The translations under genes were made by a program, and so were the position numbers. Below, one piece after another: positions 1 through 6,935 of a stretch of 21,324 nt of DNA. The notes under the pieces were generated by a model. The model had not been told where the DNA came from and did no database searches. It saw only the letters and a program-made list of their open reading frames with translations. The stretch's first letter is position 1, and each line of letters opens with the position of its first letter. Origin of the DNA: Candidatus Saccharimonadia bacterium (GTDB lineage Bacteria > Patescibacteriota > Saccharimonadia > Saccharimonadales > SZUA-47); contig CALLJT010000095.1 in NCBI GenBank assembly GCA_938050265.1, positions 1-21,324 on the forward strand, given 5' to 3'.

Positions 1-451
1 GTAAAACGTCGTGGAGGACCGAACCAGGAGATATTGCAACATCTTTGGATGACCTGTGGTTAGCGGTGAAATGCCAATCGAACTCGGAGATAGCTGGTTC
101 TCCTCGAAATAGCTTTAGGGCTAGCGTCGTACGGTAGCATACAGGGGTAGAGCTCTGTTTCGGACTGGGGCCCTCACGGGTACCCACCCTTGACAAACTA
201 CGAATACTGTATGTGGAACTACGGCAGTTAGAACATCGGTGCTAAGGTCGATGCTCGAAAGGGAAACAGCCCAGACCACCAGCTAAGGTCCCTAAATATA
301 CACTAAGTGGGAAACGAGGTGGGATTTCTTAAACAATAAGGATGTTGGCTTAGAAGCAGCCATTCATTTAAAGAGTGCGTAACAGCTCACTTATCAAGAG
401 ATCCTGCGCGGAAAATGTAACGGGGCTAAGTGTATTACCGAAGCTGTGGAT

Positions 452-630
452 GCGAATACAAGACTAAATTTATTTGGTTCTTGGTCGTTTCCTGTATCTG
501 ATAACAAAGATACGCAAAAATCCAAATATCCCACAAGCTAGATATTTGGTCTATTAGTTTTTATCCCCAGCGATAGAAATAATTAGCGAAACGACAGGAT
601 GAAATCAAGTAGGTTTTGTCTTGTATTCGC
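452..630 (+). other. Helix 45 insertion in 23S rRNA, IVS-like, branched
   Basis: Where E. coli has a helix of roughly 25 bases, this gene has about 179. A perfect 13-bp outer stem (452-464 with 618-630) leads to a second 8-bp stem (484-491 with 588-595). That stem closes a junction holding three hairpins: 494-499/508-513 (6 bp), 522-530/541-549 (9 bp perfect) and 551-565/572-586 (15 bp with two mismatches). Helix 45 is a known site for intervening sequences in 23S rRNA that RNase III cuts out, leaving a fragmented but working rRNA. Known IVSs are usually a single long stem-loop; this one is cloverleaf-like. It seems too short for a self-splicing intron. Whether it is removed or kept cannot be told from the sequence. 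Confidence 0.75.
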
Positions 631-1124
631 GTGGTAGAGGAGCGTTCCTATCAGCGCTGAAGGTGTACTGTGAGGTATGCTGGAGCGGTAGGAAGTGAGA
701 ATGCTGGAATGAGTAACAACAAGGGCAGTGAGAATCTGCCCCGCCGAAAGAGCAAGGTTTCCTGGGCCACGGTAATCGCCCCAGGGTTAGTCGGTCCTAA
801 GTCGAGGCAAGTAGCGTAGACGATGGACAACAGGTTAATATTCCTGTACTGGCTTTTGTTTGTTTAGTGTGCGCGGTATGGTAGCAAGAGCGGATTCATG
901 GTTATATCCGTCTAACACATCTAACTGGTGTGGAATGAGAGTGAACTGCTTGCAGTTCACGATTCTTGTCAGAGTGCTGACTAGAAAAGCATCTAAACGC
1001 GTGACAATTGTCAACCGTACCGAAAACCGACACAGGTGCTCAGGTCGAGAAGACCAAGGCGAGCGAGTGAATCTTCGTTAAGGAACTCGGCAAAACAGCG
1101 ACCGTAACTTCGGGATAAGGTCTG

Positions 1125-1241
1125 CCCTCTCATATTCTGTATGAGACATGTCGAACTAGAACGAGAAATATTGAGAAAATTGAAATTGAGATAACGTCAA
1201 ATTCTAGTAGATGTGACCACCTCGTATTGAGTATGAGAGGG
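1125..1241 (+). other. Extended helix 63 region of 23S rRNA
   Basis: The stem CCCTCTCATA (1125-1134) pairs with the 3' arm at 1231-1241, with one G·U or mismatch toward the inner end. Inside it a second stem, ACTAGA (1155-1160) with TCTAGT (1203-1208), caps an A/T-rich tip. The whole element is about 117 bases against roughly 60 in E. coli. It lies between the conserved CCGTAACTTCGG segment and the AACTGTTTACCAAAAACACAG segment, so it sits at the start of domain IV. It is read as an ordinary expansion segment. Confidence 0.6.
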
Positions 1242-1368
1242 CCGCAGCGAAAGAACCCAAGCAACTGTTTACCAAAAACACAGGTCTCTGCTAACACGAA
1301 AGTGGATGTATAGGGGCTGACGCCTGCCCGGTGCCGGAAGGTTAAGGGGAAGACTTCACGGTCTGAAC

Positions 1369-1429
<61 letters not shown>

Positions 1430-1987
1430 AGGTAAGTTCTGACCCGCACGAATGGCGTAATGATTTGGATACTGTCTCAACGAAGAGCTCGGTGAAAGTG
1501 CATTGCCGGTAAAGATGCCGGCTGTCCGCAGCAGGACGAAAAGACCCTATGGAGCTTTACTACAGCTTGACATTGTGTCGAGCGTATACATGTGTAGGAT
1601 AGGTGGGAGACTATGAAACCTCAACGCTAGTTGGGGTGGAGTCATCCGTGAAATACCACCCTTGTATACGTTTTACACTTACCAGTGCCGTTATCCGGTA
1701 CTGGGACAGTGTCTGGTGGGTAGTTTAACTGGGGCGGTTGCCTCCTAAAGAGTAACGGAGGCGTTCAAAGGTCGACTAGGTACGGATGGAAATCGTATCG
1801 ATAGTGCATACGCATAAGTCGGCTTGACTGTGAGGCATACAGGCCGATCAGGGACGAAAGTCGGAGTAAGTGACCCGCTGTAACTGTATTTTTAATACAA
1901 ATGTAAGTGGGAACGACAGCGCAAACGGATAAAAGTTACCCTAGGGATAACAGGCTTATCGGGCCCAATAGTTCACATAGACGGCCC

Positions 1988-2023
<36 letters not shown>

Positions 2024-2074
2024 AGGGGGAGCACCTTCCAAGGGTATGGCTGTTCGCCATTTAAAGTGGTACGT

Positions 2075-2108
<34 letters not shown>

Positions 2109-2388
2109 TTATATCCGCTGTGGACGTCAGGAAATTTGAGTAGATTTGCCCCTAGTACGAGAGGACCGGGGTGAACGCACCTCTGGTGTATGGGTTGTGG
2201 TACCAACTGCATCGCCCAGTAGCTATGTGCGGAACGGATAAGCGCTGAAAGCATATTAAGCGCGAAGCCAACTTCAAGATTAGATTTCCCCATGAGATCC
2301 CTGATAGACTATCAGGTTGATAGGCGCAAGGTAGAAGTGTAGCGATACATGTAGCTGAAGCGTACTAATAGATCCATTGACTTTTTAT

Positions 2389-2615
2389 ATTCAGGGCACA
2401 TGCACCGTTTCGATGTATGTGCTCTGAAGCAAAATCATGACATTTTCAACTAGTTTTTGGTGCGTATACCAATACGCACGTCAGTTTAATTTTTTTAGAC
2501 ATTTTTTAAAAATCTATACCGATGCTACCGACACATATGGTCATCGAGATACCGTACATTTCCCCAGGCACGCACGAGCTACGCGCTCAGCCTGGATACA
2601 TGAAACGACGGAATC
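2389..2615 (+). other. 23S-5S internal spacer with processing hairpins, no tRNA
   Basis: The spacer carries three clear hairpins: a 13-bp stem 2392-2404/2414-2426 just after the mature 23S end, an 8-bp perfect stem 2460-2467/2472-2479 with a 4-base loop followed by T-rich sequence, and a compound hairpin closed by CCAGGC (2564-2569) and GCCTGG (2590-2595) with an inner GAGC/GCTC stem. I looked for a tRNA (T-arm GTTCGANNC, terminal CCA, cloverleaf) and see none. The hairpins are plausible cleavage sites for rRNA processing. Confidence 0.6.
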
Positions 2616-2720
<105 letters not shown>

Positions 2721-2730
2721 TTTTTGCGAC

Positions 2731-2757
2731 GAGCCACCTGAAAGGGTGGCTCTTTGC
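2731..2757 (+). terminator. rRNA operon intrinsic terminator
   Basis: GAGCCACC (2731-2738) pairs perfectly with GGTGGCTC (2745-2752) around a 6-base loop, and is followed by TTTGCTTTT. It lies 10 bases after the 5S rRNA and closes the rRNA operon. Confidence 0.85.
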
Positions 2758-2849
2758 TTTTGAAGGGAGGTGACTCCTCCCCTCAACGCGTAGCGTTCGG
2801 ATGCCTCACTCCGGCTGCTCCCCACTCGAAACATATATCGGCTTATGGC

Positions 2850-2895
2850 GGAATAAATCCACCAACACCCATGATTGTCCTGAACTGGCTGCAGG
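2850..2895 (+). repeat. Imperfect direct repeat, copy 1
   Basis: A 46-base unit starting GGAATAAATCC and ending CTGGCTGCAGG. It matches copy 2 exactly at both ends (11 bases at the left, TGGCTGCAGG at the right) and shares ATGATT in the middle. The two copies start exactly 100 bases apart. Confidence 0.75.
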
Positions 2896-2949
2896 GCTCG
2901 GGCGCCTCGTGCTGATTGCTCTCCCTTCGGAATCAGAATAGATTATCTT

Positions 2950-2995
2950 GGAATAAATCCGGAAAGAACTTATGATTTAATGAATTGGCTGCAGG
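2950..2995 (+). repeat. Imperfect direct repeat, copy 2
   Basis: The second copy of the 46-base unit: GGAATAAATCC at the left and TTGGCTGCAGG at the right, with a diverged middle that still holds ATGATT. It has the same length as copy 1, so no indels separate them. Confidence 0.75.
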
Positions 2996-3045
2996 TCAAA
3001 TATCGACCCCTCAGTCCCAATGAGTACGCTGTCTGTTTTTCAGAT

Positions 3046-3053
3046 GGTATAAT
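3046..3053 (+). promoter_or_regulatory. Extended -10 promoter of the small membrane protein gene
   Basis: TATAAT (3048-3053) is preceded by TG one base upstream, giving an extended -10 element. The -35 region (3025-3030) is poor, as is usual with an extended -10. The start codon at 3063 is only 9 bases downstream, so the transcript should be leaderless or nearly so. Confidence 0.65.
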
Positions 3054-3062
3054 CTAGCTCAT

Positions 3063-3299
3063 ATGATCGATGCGTTCAAGATATTGTCTGACTCAGGGGT
3101 ATTGGTCTATGTAGTGATATTTCTTGTTGCTGAGCTCTTAATCATTGCGACGTTTATCCACGCGTATATACACCGGAAGAAAGAGCGTGTGATGCAATTT
3201 GAGGCATATTATAAGCAGAAGTATGGCGGTCGTCTCTGGGGCAGTGGGTCACTATTTGCCGTACAGTATCTCTACTACGTCATACTCAAAGCAAACTAG
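3063..3299 (+). CDS. Small single-span membrane protein of unknown function
   Basis: A 78-residue protein that I do not recognise. Residues about 13-33 form one strongly hydrophobic span (VLVYVVIFLVAELLIIATF), followed by a basic stretch HRKKER, so the N-terminus should face out and the C-terminus lie in the cytoplasm. The rest is rich in Tyr and basic residues. The gene has its own TATAAT promoter and no Shine-Dalgarno site. Its stop overlaps the stop of the convergent downstream gene by four bases. The promoter and membrane span make it more likely real than chance, but no family supports it. Confidence 0.6.
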   Translation: MIDAFKILSDSGVLVYVVIFLVAELLIIATFIHAYIHRKKERVMQFEAYYKQKYGGRLWGSGSLFAVQYLYYVILKAN

Positions 3300-3763
3300 A
3301 CAGAGATCATTTTTCTGTAATCTATGTAGTGTCCATTGTGGGTGCCCCAGGTGTTGGTCCAGAGTTTGTTGGGGGTTGCTTTGTAAATCCGTCGCGGGTG
3401 AGGGGGTTGTAGGTCGTCCAGGCCTGTTTCACCTATAGGCGTTTGATAGTAGCGCAGGGCTTTGCTGATCTGGCCAGGTGTATTTAGTTCCTCGATAGTC
3501 ATCTGCATGTATAGGGCTTTGGCGCCATCCTCGTCCACGTTAGTGTTGAATATAGTCAGGAAAGCGTCAGGACAGTGTGCGACGTTTCGAGAGTGCTGAT
3601 TATTCGTCCATGATGCCCAGTAGGCATTTAGGTGTTCATCCCAGCACACAAACAGTGGTGTGCCCCAAGGAGATCCATCCTCACAGACGGTAGAAAGCGT
3701 AGCGAACTGAACAGTATCAATGATCTGCTGTATCTGTGGGGGTAGGTCTGATCTTGTTGGCAT
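3296..3763 (-). CDS. Pyridoxamine 5'-phosphate oxidase-like FMN-binding split-barrel protein
   Basis: A 155-residue protein with the split-barrel pattern: an N-terminal helix (LPPQIQQIIDTVQFATLSTV), then EDGSPWGTPLFVCWDEHLNAYWASWTNNQHSRNV, where the strand-turn-strand and the W/S-x-x-H-S-R-N-V segment match FMN-contacting parts of the family. It could be a flavin- or F420-type reductase, a heme-handling protein or just a flavin binder; the substrate cannot be named. I start at 3763 (MPTRSDLPP) because the 31 residues before it in the same frame look unlike protein and run through the promoter region. A TATCAT -10 lies 10 bases upstream of that ATG. It is divergent from the TrmB-like regulator, which may control it. 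Confidence 0.8.
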   Translation of the reverse strand: MPTRSDLPPQIQQIIDTVQFATLSTVCEDGSPWGTPLFVCWDEHLNAYWASWTNNQHSRNVAHCPDAFLTIFNTNVDEDGAKALYMQMTIEELNTPGQISKALRYYQTPIGETGLDDLQPPHPRRIYKATPNKLWTNTWGTHNGHYIDYRKMISV

Positions 3764-3841
3764 AATGTCACGTATGATATACGAGTAATTGCAGATCATA
3801 AACGTGTTGTGCATACATGCGCACAGTTTTATACTGTAGGC
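3764..3841. promoter_or_regulatory. Divergent promoter region with two palindromic operator candidates
   Basis: The 78 bases between the two divergent genes hold both promoters. For the + gene, TTGTGC (3807-3812) and TATACT (3830-3835) are 17 bases apart, with ATG six bases after the -10. For the - gene, a -10 TATCAT is the complement of 3774-3779. Two inverted repeats overlap these elements: CGTAT-GAT-ATACG (3771-3783) on the minus-strand -10, and TGTGC-8-GCACA (3808-3825) on the plus-strand -35 and spacer. Both are positioned as operators would be. Confidence 0.6.
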
Positions 3842-4657
3842 ATGGAAAATGGTCAAAAAGTTACTAGATATTTAGAAAGGGCTGGTTTCGACCAGGATAG
3901 CGCAGCGATCTATCTGGCTCTACAGAAAAAAAGTCCGCAGTCAATATCGGAACTGTCCCGTAGCTCTGAAGTAGAACGAACAAGAGTGTACCGACTGTTG
4001 GGGAAATTGAAAACTACGGGACTGGTTAAGGAACAGGTAGCTCACAAACGTAGCCTGTACAGAGCTGGACCACTAGGTGACCTTGAGACATACCTATTGG
4101 ACATCGAGGATGAAGCAAGGAGTTTGCGGCTAGAACTGCCTGAGGTAGAGAAGCTGTCTGCCGTACGGGAGCTTGTTAGTGAAGCTACTCAAGTTAAAAT
4201 GTATAAAGGACGAGAGGGCATCAAGCAAATGCAGTGGAACTTATTGAAGTCCACCTCAATGATTTATAGCATCATGCACAAACCGATGTTCGACATCACC
4301 GGAGACGAGTTCTTTATGCGCTGGGCCGAGCGGTGGAATAAATCAGAACTTGTAGTAAGGTTGCTCTATGATAGAGCGTTTCTGGAAGAGTCGAATAAGT
4401 GGCACAAGAAGAATCCTGGCTATGCAGTCCGGGGTCATGATTCTCGAATGTTGAGCCGTGCGGTGTATAAGATCGAATATTGCCTGGACGTGTATGACGA
4501 TACTGTCGCATTCTATAACTGGTCCGGTGGAGAAATCTTTGGTATGGAGGTAGTAAATCGTGAGATTGCTAATTCTCACAGGTATCTGGCAGAAAGTTTA
4601 TGGGTGATGTCGGTAGGGCCAGATCAGGATATTGGCAACAAGAACCATACGCCATAA
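3842..4657 (+). CDS. TrmB-family transcriptional regulator
   Basis: A 271-residue protein. Residues about 8-75 form a winged helix of the TrmB type: GFDQDSAAIYLALQKKSPQS, then SISELSRSSEVERTRVYRLLGKLKTTGLV as helix-turn-helix with recognition helix, then a wing ending near YRAG. A Glu/Leu-rich helix (about 85-110) is a likely dimer coiled coil. The C-terminal half (from VKMYKGREGIKQ) matches the effector/sensor half often seen in these proteins. The family typically senses sugars or metabolites; no ligand can be assigned. I start at 3842, not at the upstream in-frame 3809, because the -10 TATACT lies at 3830-3835. Divergence from the flavoprotein suggests that gene and itself as targets. Confidence 0.85.
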   Translation: MENGQKVTRYLERAGFDQDSAAIYLALQKKSPQSISELSRSSEVERTRVYRLLGKLKTTGLVKEQVAHKRSLYRAGPLGDLETYLLDIEDEARSLRLELPEVEKLSAVRELVSEATQVKMYKGREGIKQMQWNLLKSTSMIYSIMHKPMFDITGDEFFMRWAERWNKSELVVRLLYDRAFLEESNKWHKKNPGYAVRGHDSRMLSRAVYKIEYCLDVYDDTVAFYNWSGGEIFGMEVVNREIANSHRYLAESLWVMSVGPDQDIGNKNHTP

Positions 4658-4836
4658 ATGGTTTTATCGACTTTTCAAAAACCTTTGACGAGAGACCATT
4701 CGGTAAGGCGCTACTGGCGAATCCTAGATAAGTTAGCTTGTTGTCAACCCAAGGATTAGAACATATTCATTCTGAGGTTCTGTAGATTTTTTGGATCTGG
4801 GTGCTCGAGGCCGTCGAGATGGACTGGATAATATTA
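4658..4836. other. Intergenic stretch without a gene
   Basis: No supported gene. A weak stem AGAAC/GTTCT around 4758-4785 followed by ATTTTTTGG could serve as a poor terminator for the TrmB-like gene, but the stem is only 5 bp. Confidence 0.35.
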
Positions 4837-4865
4837 TTGACATAAGCGAATCTTTGTGCTAATGT
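4837..4865 (+). promoter_or_regulatory. Promoter of candidate small RNA
   Basis: A consensus -35 TTGACA (4837-4842) stands 17 bases before TAATGT (4860-4865), which is preceded by TGC as an extended -10. The -10 itself is weak. No coding start follows closely, so the transcript would begin near 4872 inside a structured region. Confidence 0.45.
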
Positions 4866-4869
4866 ATAG

Positions 4870-4984
4870 GTAGTTTCAAATGAATTTGAGTTATCAGATT
4901 CGAGAGAAACGAATCGAAAAAGCAGAGGGTAAGAATTATAAGAGTCGTTAGATTCTCATATTCAACCCGCTGCTTTTTCTTTTT
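4870..4984 (+). ncRNA. Candidate structured small RNA ending in a terminator
   Basis: About 115 bases with three stacked hairpins: TCAAAT/ATTTGA (4876-4889), GATTCG/CGAATC (4897-4902 with 4910-4915), and a long hairpin closed by AAAAAGCAG (4917-4925) and CTGCTTTTT (4970-4978) with an inner GGGT/ACCC stem. The last hairpin runs into TTTTTCTTTTTG, giving an A-tract/stem/U-tract intrinsic terminator. A TTGACA promoter box precedes it. I do not recognise it as tmRNA, 6S RNA, SRP RNA or RNase P RNA. It could also be a long 5' leader of the downstream KGG gene with an internal terminator. Confidence 0.45.
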
Positions 4985-5254
4985 GTTTAGATTCACAGTG
5001 AGGTGAATCAAAAAAGGAGAGGTGGGTCTCCTGTCGACTTATCAATTAAACAAGTTGTTGAATGCCCGTACTGAAGCACGAAGTTGATGTATGGGGAATT
5101 TGCAACTGATAAGTAGGCTTTTTGAGCCGAGGGCTATGTGCTCATATGCGAGCAAAGTTTGGTCGGACGTATATCGAATACGTTCGCCAAGCTCGTTGCA
5201 GCAGAGGAGTGCATGGCCGCTCTCAAAAAGTTTACGCGAATCAAGGAGATTCAA
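4985..5254 (+). other. Structured intergenic/leader region upstream of the KGG gene
   Basis: No supported gene apart from a possible N-terminal extension of the next one. Hairpins: GATTCAC/GTGAATC (4990-4996 with 5003-5009), AGGAGA/TCTCCT (5015-5020 with 5027-5032), a longer-range 8-bp pairing ACTTATCA/TGATAAGT (5037-5044 with 5107-5114), GGCT/AGCC (near 5117-5129) and TGCTC/GAGCA (near 5137-5153). I find no convincing promoter close to the next gene, so its mRNA may include this structured leader. Confidence 0.4.
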
Positions 5255-5458
5255 ATGGCAGGTACTAAAGAAGGCGGCCGCAAAGCTGCAGCAAAAAACA
5301 AAGCAAAATTCGGTTCTGATTTTTACGCAAAAATCGGCCGCAAAGGTGGCGAAAAGGGCACAACTGGTGGCTTCTACGCTAACCGTGAGCTCGCACGCAA
5401 AGCTGGCGCCAAAGGTGGACGTATCAGTCGCCGCGGCAAAAGCCAAAAAACTGCCTAA
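5255..5458 (+). CDS. KGG-repeat small basic protein (YciG/GsiB-like general stress type)
   Basis: A 67-residue, strongly basic, Gly/Lys-rich protein. It carries the KGG pattern more than once: an N-terminal EGGRKAA, then FGSDFYAKIGRKGGEKGTTG, then NRELARKAGAKGGRISRRG. Family members are small, mostly disordered proteins linked to stress or sporulation in other bacteria; their biochemical job is not settled. The start at 5255 has AAGGAG at 5243-5248 and gives the usual MAGT-like beginning. An in-frame ATG at 5213, also with a GAGGAG ahead of it, would add 14 residues (MAALKKFTRIKEIQ) and cannot be ruled out. Two adjacent strong hairpins follow the gene. Confidence 0.85.
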   Translation: MAGTKEGGRKAAAKNKAKFGSDFYAKIGRKGGEKGTTGGFYANRELARKAGAKGGRISRRGKSQKTA

Positions 5459-5473
5459 GCGCAGTATGCATTG

Positions 5474-5510
5474 ATCGCACCCTGGAAGCCGAAAGCTTCC
5501 AGGGTGCGAT
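5474..5510 (+). other. Strong 16-bp hairpin after the KGG gene
   Basis: A perfect 16-bp inverted repeat (5474-5489 with 5495-5510) around the loop CGAAA. It has no U-tract of its own; the next base begins a second hairpin that does. It could protect the 3' end of the mRNA or strengthen termination. Confidence 0.8.
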
Positions 5511-5537
5511 AAGTCCTCGATTCGTCGGGGACTTTTT
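5511..5537 (+). terminator. Intrinsic terminator with UUCG tetraloop
   Basis: AAGTCCTCGA (5511-5520) pairs with TCGGGGACTT (5525-5534) around a TTCG loop, with one G·U pair, and continues into TTT. It sits directly against the preceding hairpin, so the KGG transcript ends in two stacked stems. Confidence 0.85.
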
Positions 5538-5566
5538 GCGTACTGCATAGTTTTTGTGAACCGGGG

Positions 5567-6127
5567 CTACGAATTGCTGGTTCGGTATGGCCGACAGAAT
5601 CGATTAGAAGATACATGCCATGAATGATCGCAGAAAATACAGCTGTAGGTATCTGGACTTACCTGAATGCTTCCCAGGGAGCAGTTCGGGCAGAGACTGC
5701 GGCGGTGCAGCCAGTCGCGGTAGCTGTCCAGGCAGTCTTGTACATGATCTTCGTCAATAGAAAGAGTAGGCGGTAGGTGGTGGGTGGTAGGTGGGGAGCT
5801 GTGGGCTCTTTCGTTTGGCTTGCCCATATGCCGTATGCCATCTACTCGTTCCTTTTGTAGTTTCGTTGCAATCTCTTTAGCTTTCTCCCAGGCCGCGACT
5901 TCAAGCTGGAGTAATTCAAAATCTGATCGGTACGTCGCATGGCCCAGGAGCGCATGGCCACTTTCGTGAATGATCGCCCAGCACCCTTCGTCTGTCTGTA
6001 GTTCGTTCGGGTTGTAGTGGACTGTCTGAGATTCAGGTGACCAGTAGAACGAGTCGCTTTCAGTCAGCCGTAGGCTTGGATAGAGGGTAGCAAGGTCATG
6101 TACGATGGTGAGCTTATGCTGGGTCAT
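5567..6127 (-). CDS. HExxH zinc metallopeptidase (ImmA/IrrE-like) with C-terminal zinc ribbon
   Basis: A 186-residue protein. Residues 54-58 are HESGH within IIHESGHALLGH, the zinc-binding helix typical of the ImmA/IrrE (M78-like) group; the Glu in LQLEVAAWEKAKEIA (about residue 76) fits the third ligand of that family's E-x-x-A-W pattern. After a Pro/His-rich linker (about 105-122) a Cys-rich tail CPNCS...SCIFC (Cys 146, 149, 163, 166) looks like a zinc ribbon. Family members cleave repressors or toxins; here no repressor lies next door. I start at 6127 (MTQHKL), which overlaps the end of the ROK gene by 14 bases and implies coupled translation; the frame extends 8 residues further upstream. 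Confidence 0.72.
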   Translation of the reverse strand: MTQHKLTIVHDLATLYPSLRLTESDSFYWSPESQTVHYNPNELQTDEGCWAIIHESGHALLGHATYRSDFELLQLEVAAWEKAKEIATKLQKERVDGIRHMGKPNERAHSSPPTTHHLPPTLSIDEDHVQDCLDSYRDWLHRRSLCPNCSLGSIQVSPDTYSCIFCDHSWHVSSNRFCRPYRTSNS

Positions 6128-6935
6128 GGTGTTTGCAGAGCAGATACCCACCGTACACTACAGCCTCCTCTGGGTGTTGAGCTTTCGCAATCTGCGGAAG
6201 GTTCGGGATCATTCTGTTGCGGTATAGTTCGAGCTCTTCATGGAGGTGTTCATGGAACTTTTCGAGGTGCGACCCAACACCGCCGCCAATAACAACGCAT
6301 TCAGGCGACAGCGCTACCGTGAGGTTGTTGAGCCCCACCGCGACATTGCGCGCTATGCCATACCACTCTGGAGAGTCGTCGTCTAGATCGCTTGCGAGTT
6401 TGCCTGTTTTCGCGTGGAGCGCTCGGCCACTTGCAAATTCTTCCCACGCCATAATTCGTCCTTGGTGTTCGAGTACTATCCCTCTGCCGCCAGCGTCTTG
6501 GGTCGACTGGTCTATCACGCCGTCTACGACAAGACCGAAGCCAATGCCAGTGCTGACGGTCACATACAGGACGCGACTGTAGAGATCCTTCAGGCTATGA
6601 GCCTCTGCGAGTGCAGCCATTTTGGCATCGTTTTCGAGGTAGATGGGGCAGGTGATAGTGTCGCTCAGGTCAGCAGTTATTTTGACGTTTTCCCACGGCA
6701 GGTTACCGAAGTACCGCACGACTCCTTCGCCACGGTTAATAGCGCCTGGCATAGCGATGGCACAGGCGTGTGGCTCTGCTCCTTCAAGGACTTCGACAGC
6801 GGCAGCTTTTGTCGCGGCTATGAAGTCTGGGTACATAGGTGGTGTTTTAATTTTAGTGCTACGTAGTATCGTGCCGTTACTATCAAAAACCGTTACCAGT
6901 ACCTTTGACCCGCCCACATCGATTGCTAAATACAT
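6114..6935 (-). CDS. ROK-family sugar kinase (glucokinase-like)
   Basis: A 273-residue member of the ROK group of the actin-like ATPase superfamily. Residues 6-11 DVGGSK are the phosphate-1 motif, ENDAKMAALAE (101-111) carries the presumed catalytic Asp103, LYVTVSTGIGFGLVVDG (123-139) is phosphate-2, and VVIGGGVG near the C-terminus is the adenosine motif. Oddly, the usual zinc site (GHM...CxCGxxGCxE) is replaced by GGRGIVLEHQGRIMAWEEFASGRAL with no cysteines, though EH and E-x-ASGRAL remain. The substrate may be glucose, N-acetylglucosamine or N-acetylmannosamine. The metallopeptidase gene overlaps its 3' end. Confidence 0.85.
   Translation of the reverse strand: MYLAIDVGGSKVLVTVFDSNGTILRSTKIKTPPMYPDFIAATKAAAVEVLEGAEPHACAIAMPGAINRGEGVVRYFGNLPWENVKITADLSDTITCPIYLENDAKMAALAEAHSLKDLYSRVLYVTVSTGIGFGLVVDGVIDQSTQDAGGRGIVLEHQGRIMAWEEFASGRALHAKTGKLASDLDDDSPEWYGIARNVAVGLNNLTVALSPECVVIGGGVGSHLEKFHEHLHEELELYRNRMIPNLPQIAKAQHPEEAVVYGGYLLCKHHDPA

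Larger units (their letters stand above)
2761..3047. other. Intergenic region without a gene, carrying a spaced repeat
   Basis: I see no convincing coding frame in this stretch. Its main content is a pair of imperfect direct repeats (see the repeat entries at 2850 and 2950), plus the promoter of the next gene at its right end. Confidence 0.6.

Noticed and set aside
452..630. Group I self-splicing intron or homing endonuclease insertion
   Set aside because: Too short, no endonuclease frame, and no P3-P9-like core that I can recognise; the perfect outer helix fits an IVS or expansion better.
2389..2615. tRNA gene in the 23S-5S spacer
   Set aside because: No T-arm consensus or cloverleaf; hairpins have the wrong sizes.
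2850..2995. CRISPR array
   Set aside because: Only two diverged copies, 46-base units at 100-base period, no cas genes.
4870..5254. tmRNA (ssrA)
   Set aside because: No tRNA-like ends pairing 5' to 3', no tag frame ending in Ala-Ala, and the length does not fit.
5042..5548. Minus-strand frame of 168 codons opposite the KGG gene
   Set aside because: Cys/Phe/Ala-rich mirror of the basic KGG codons; it also runs through the terminator.
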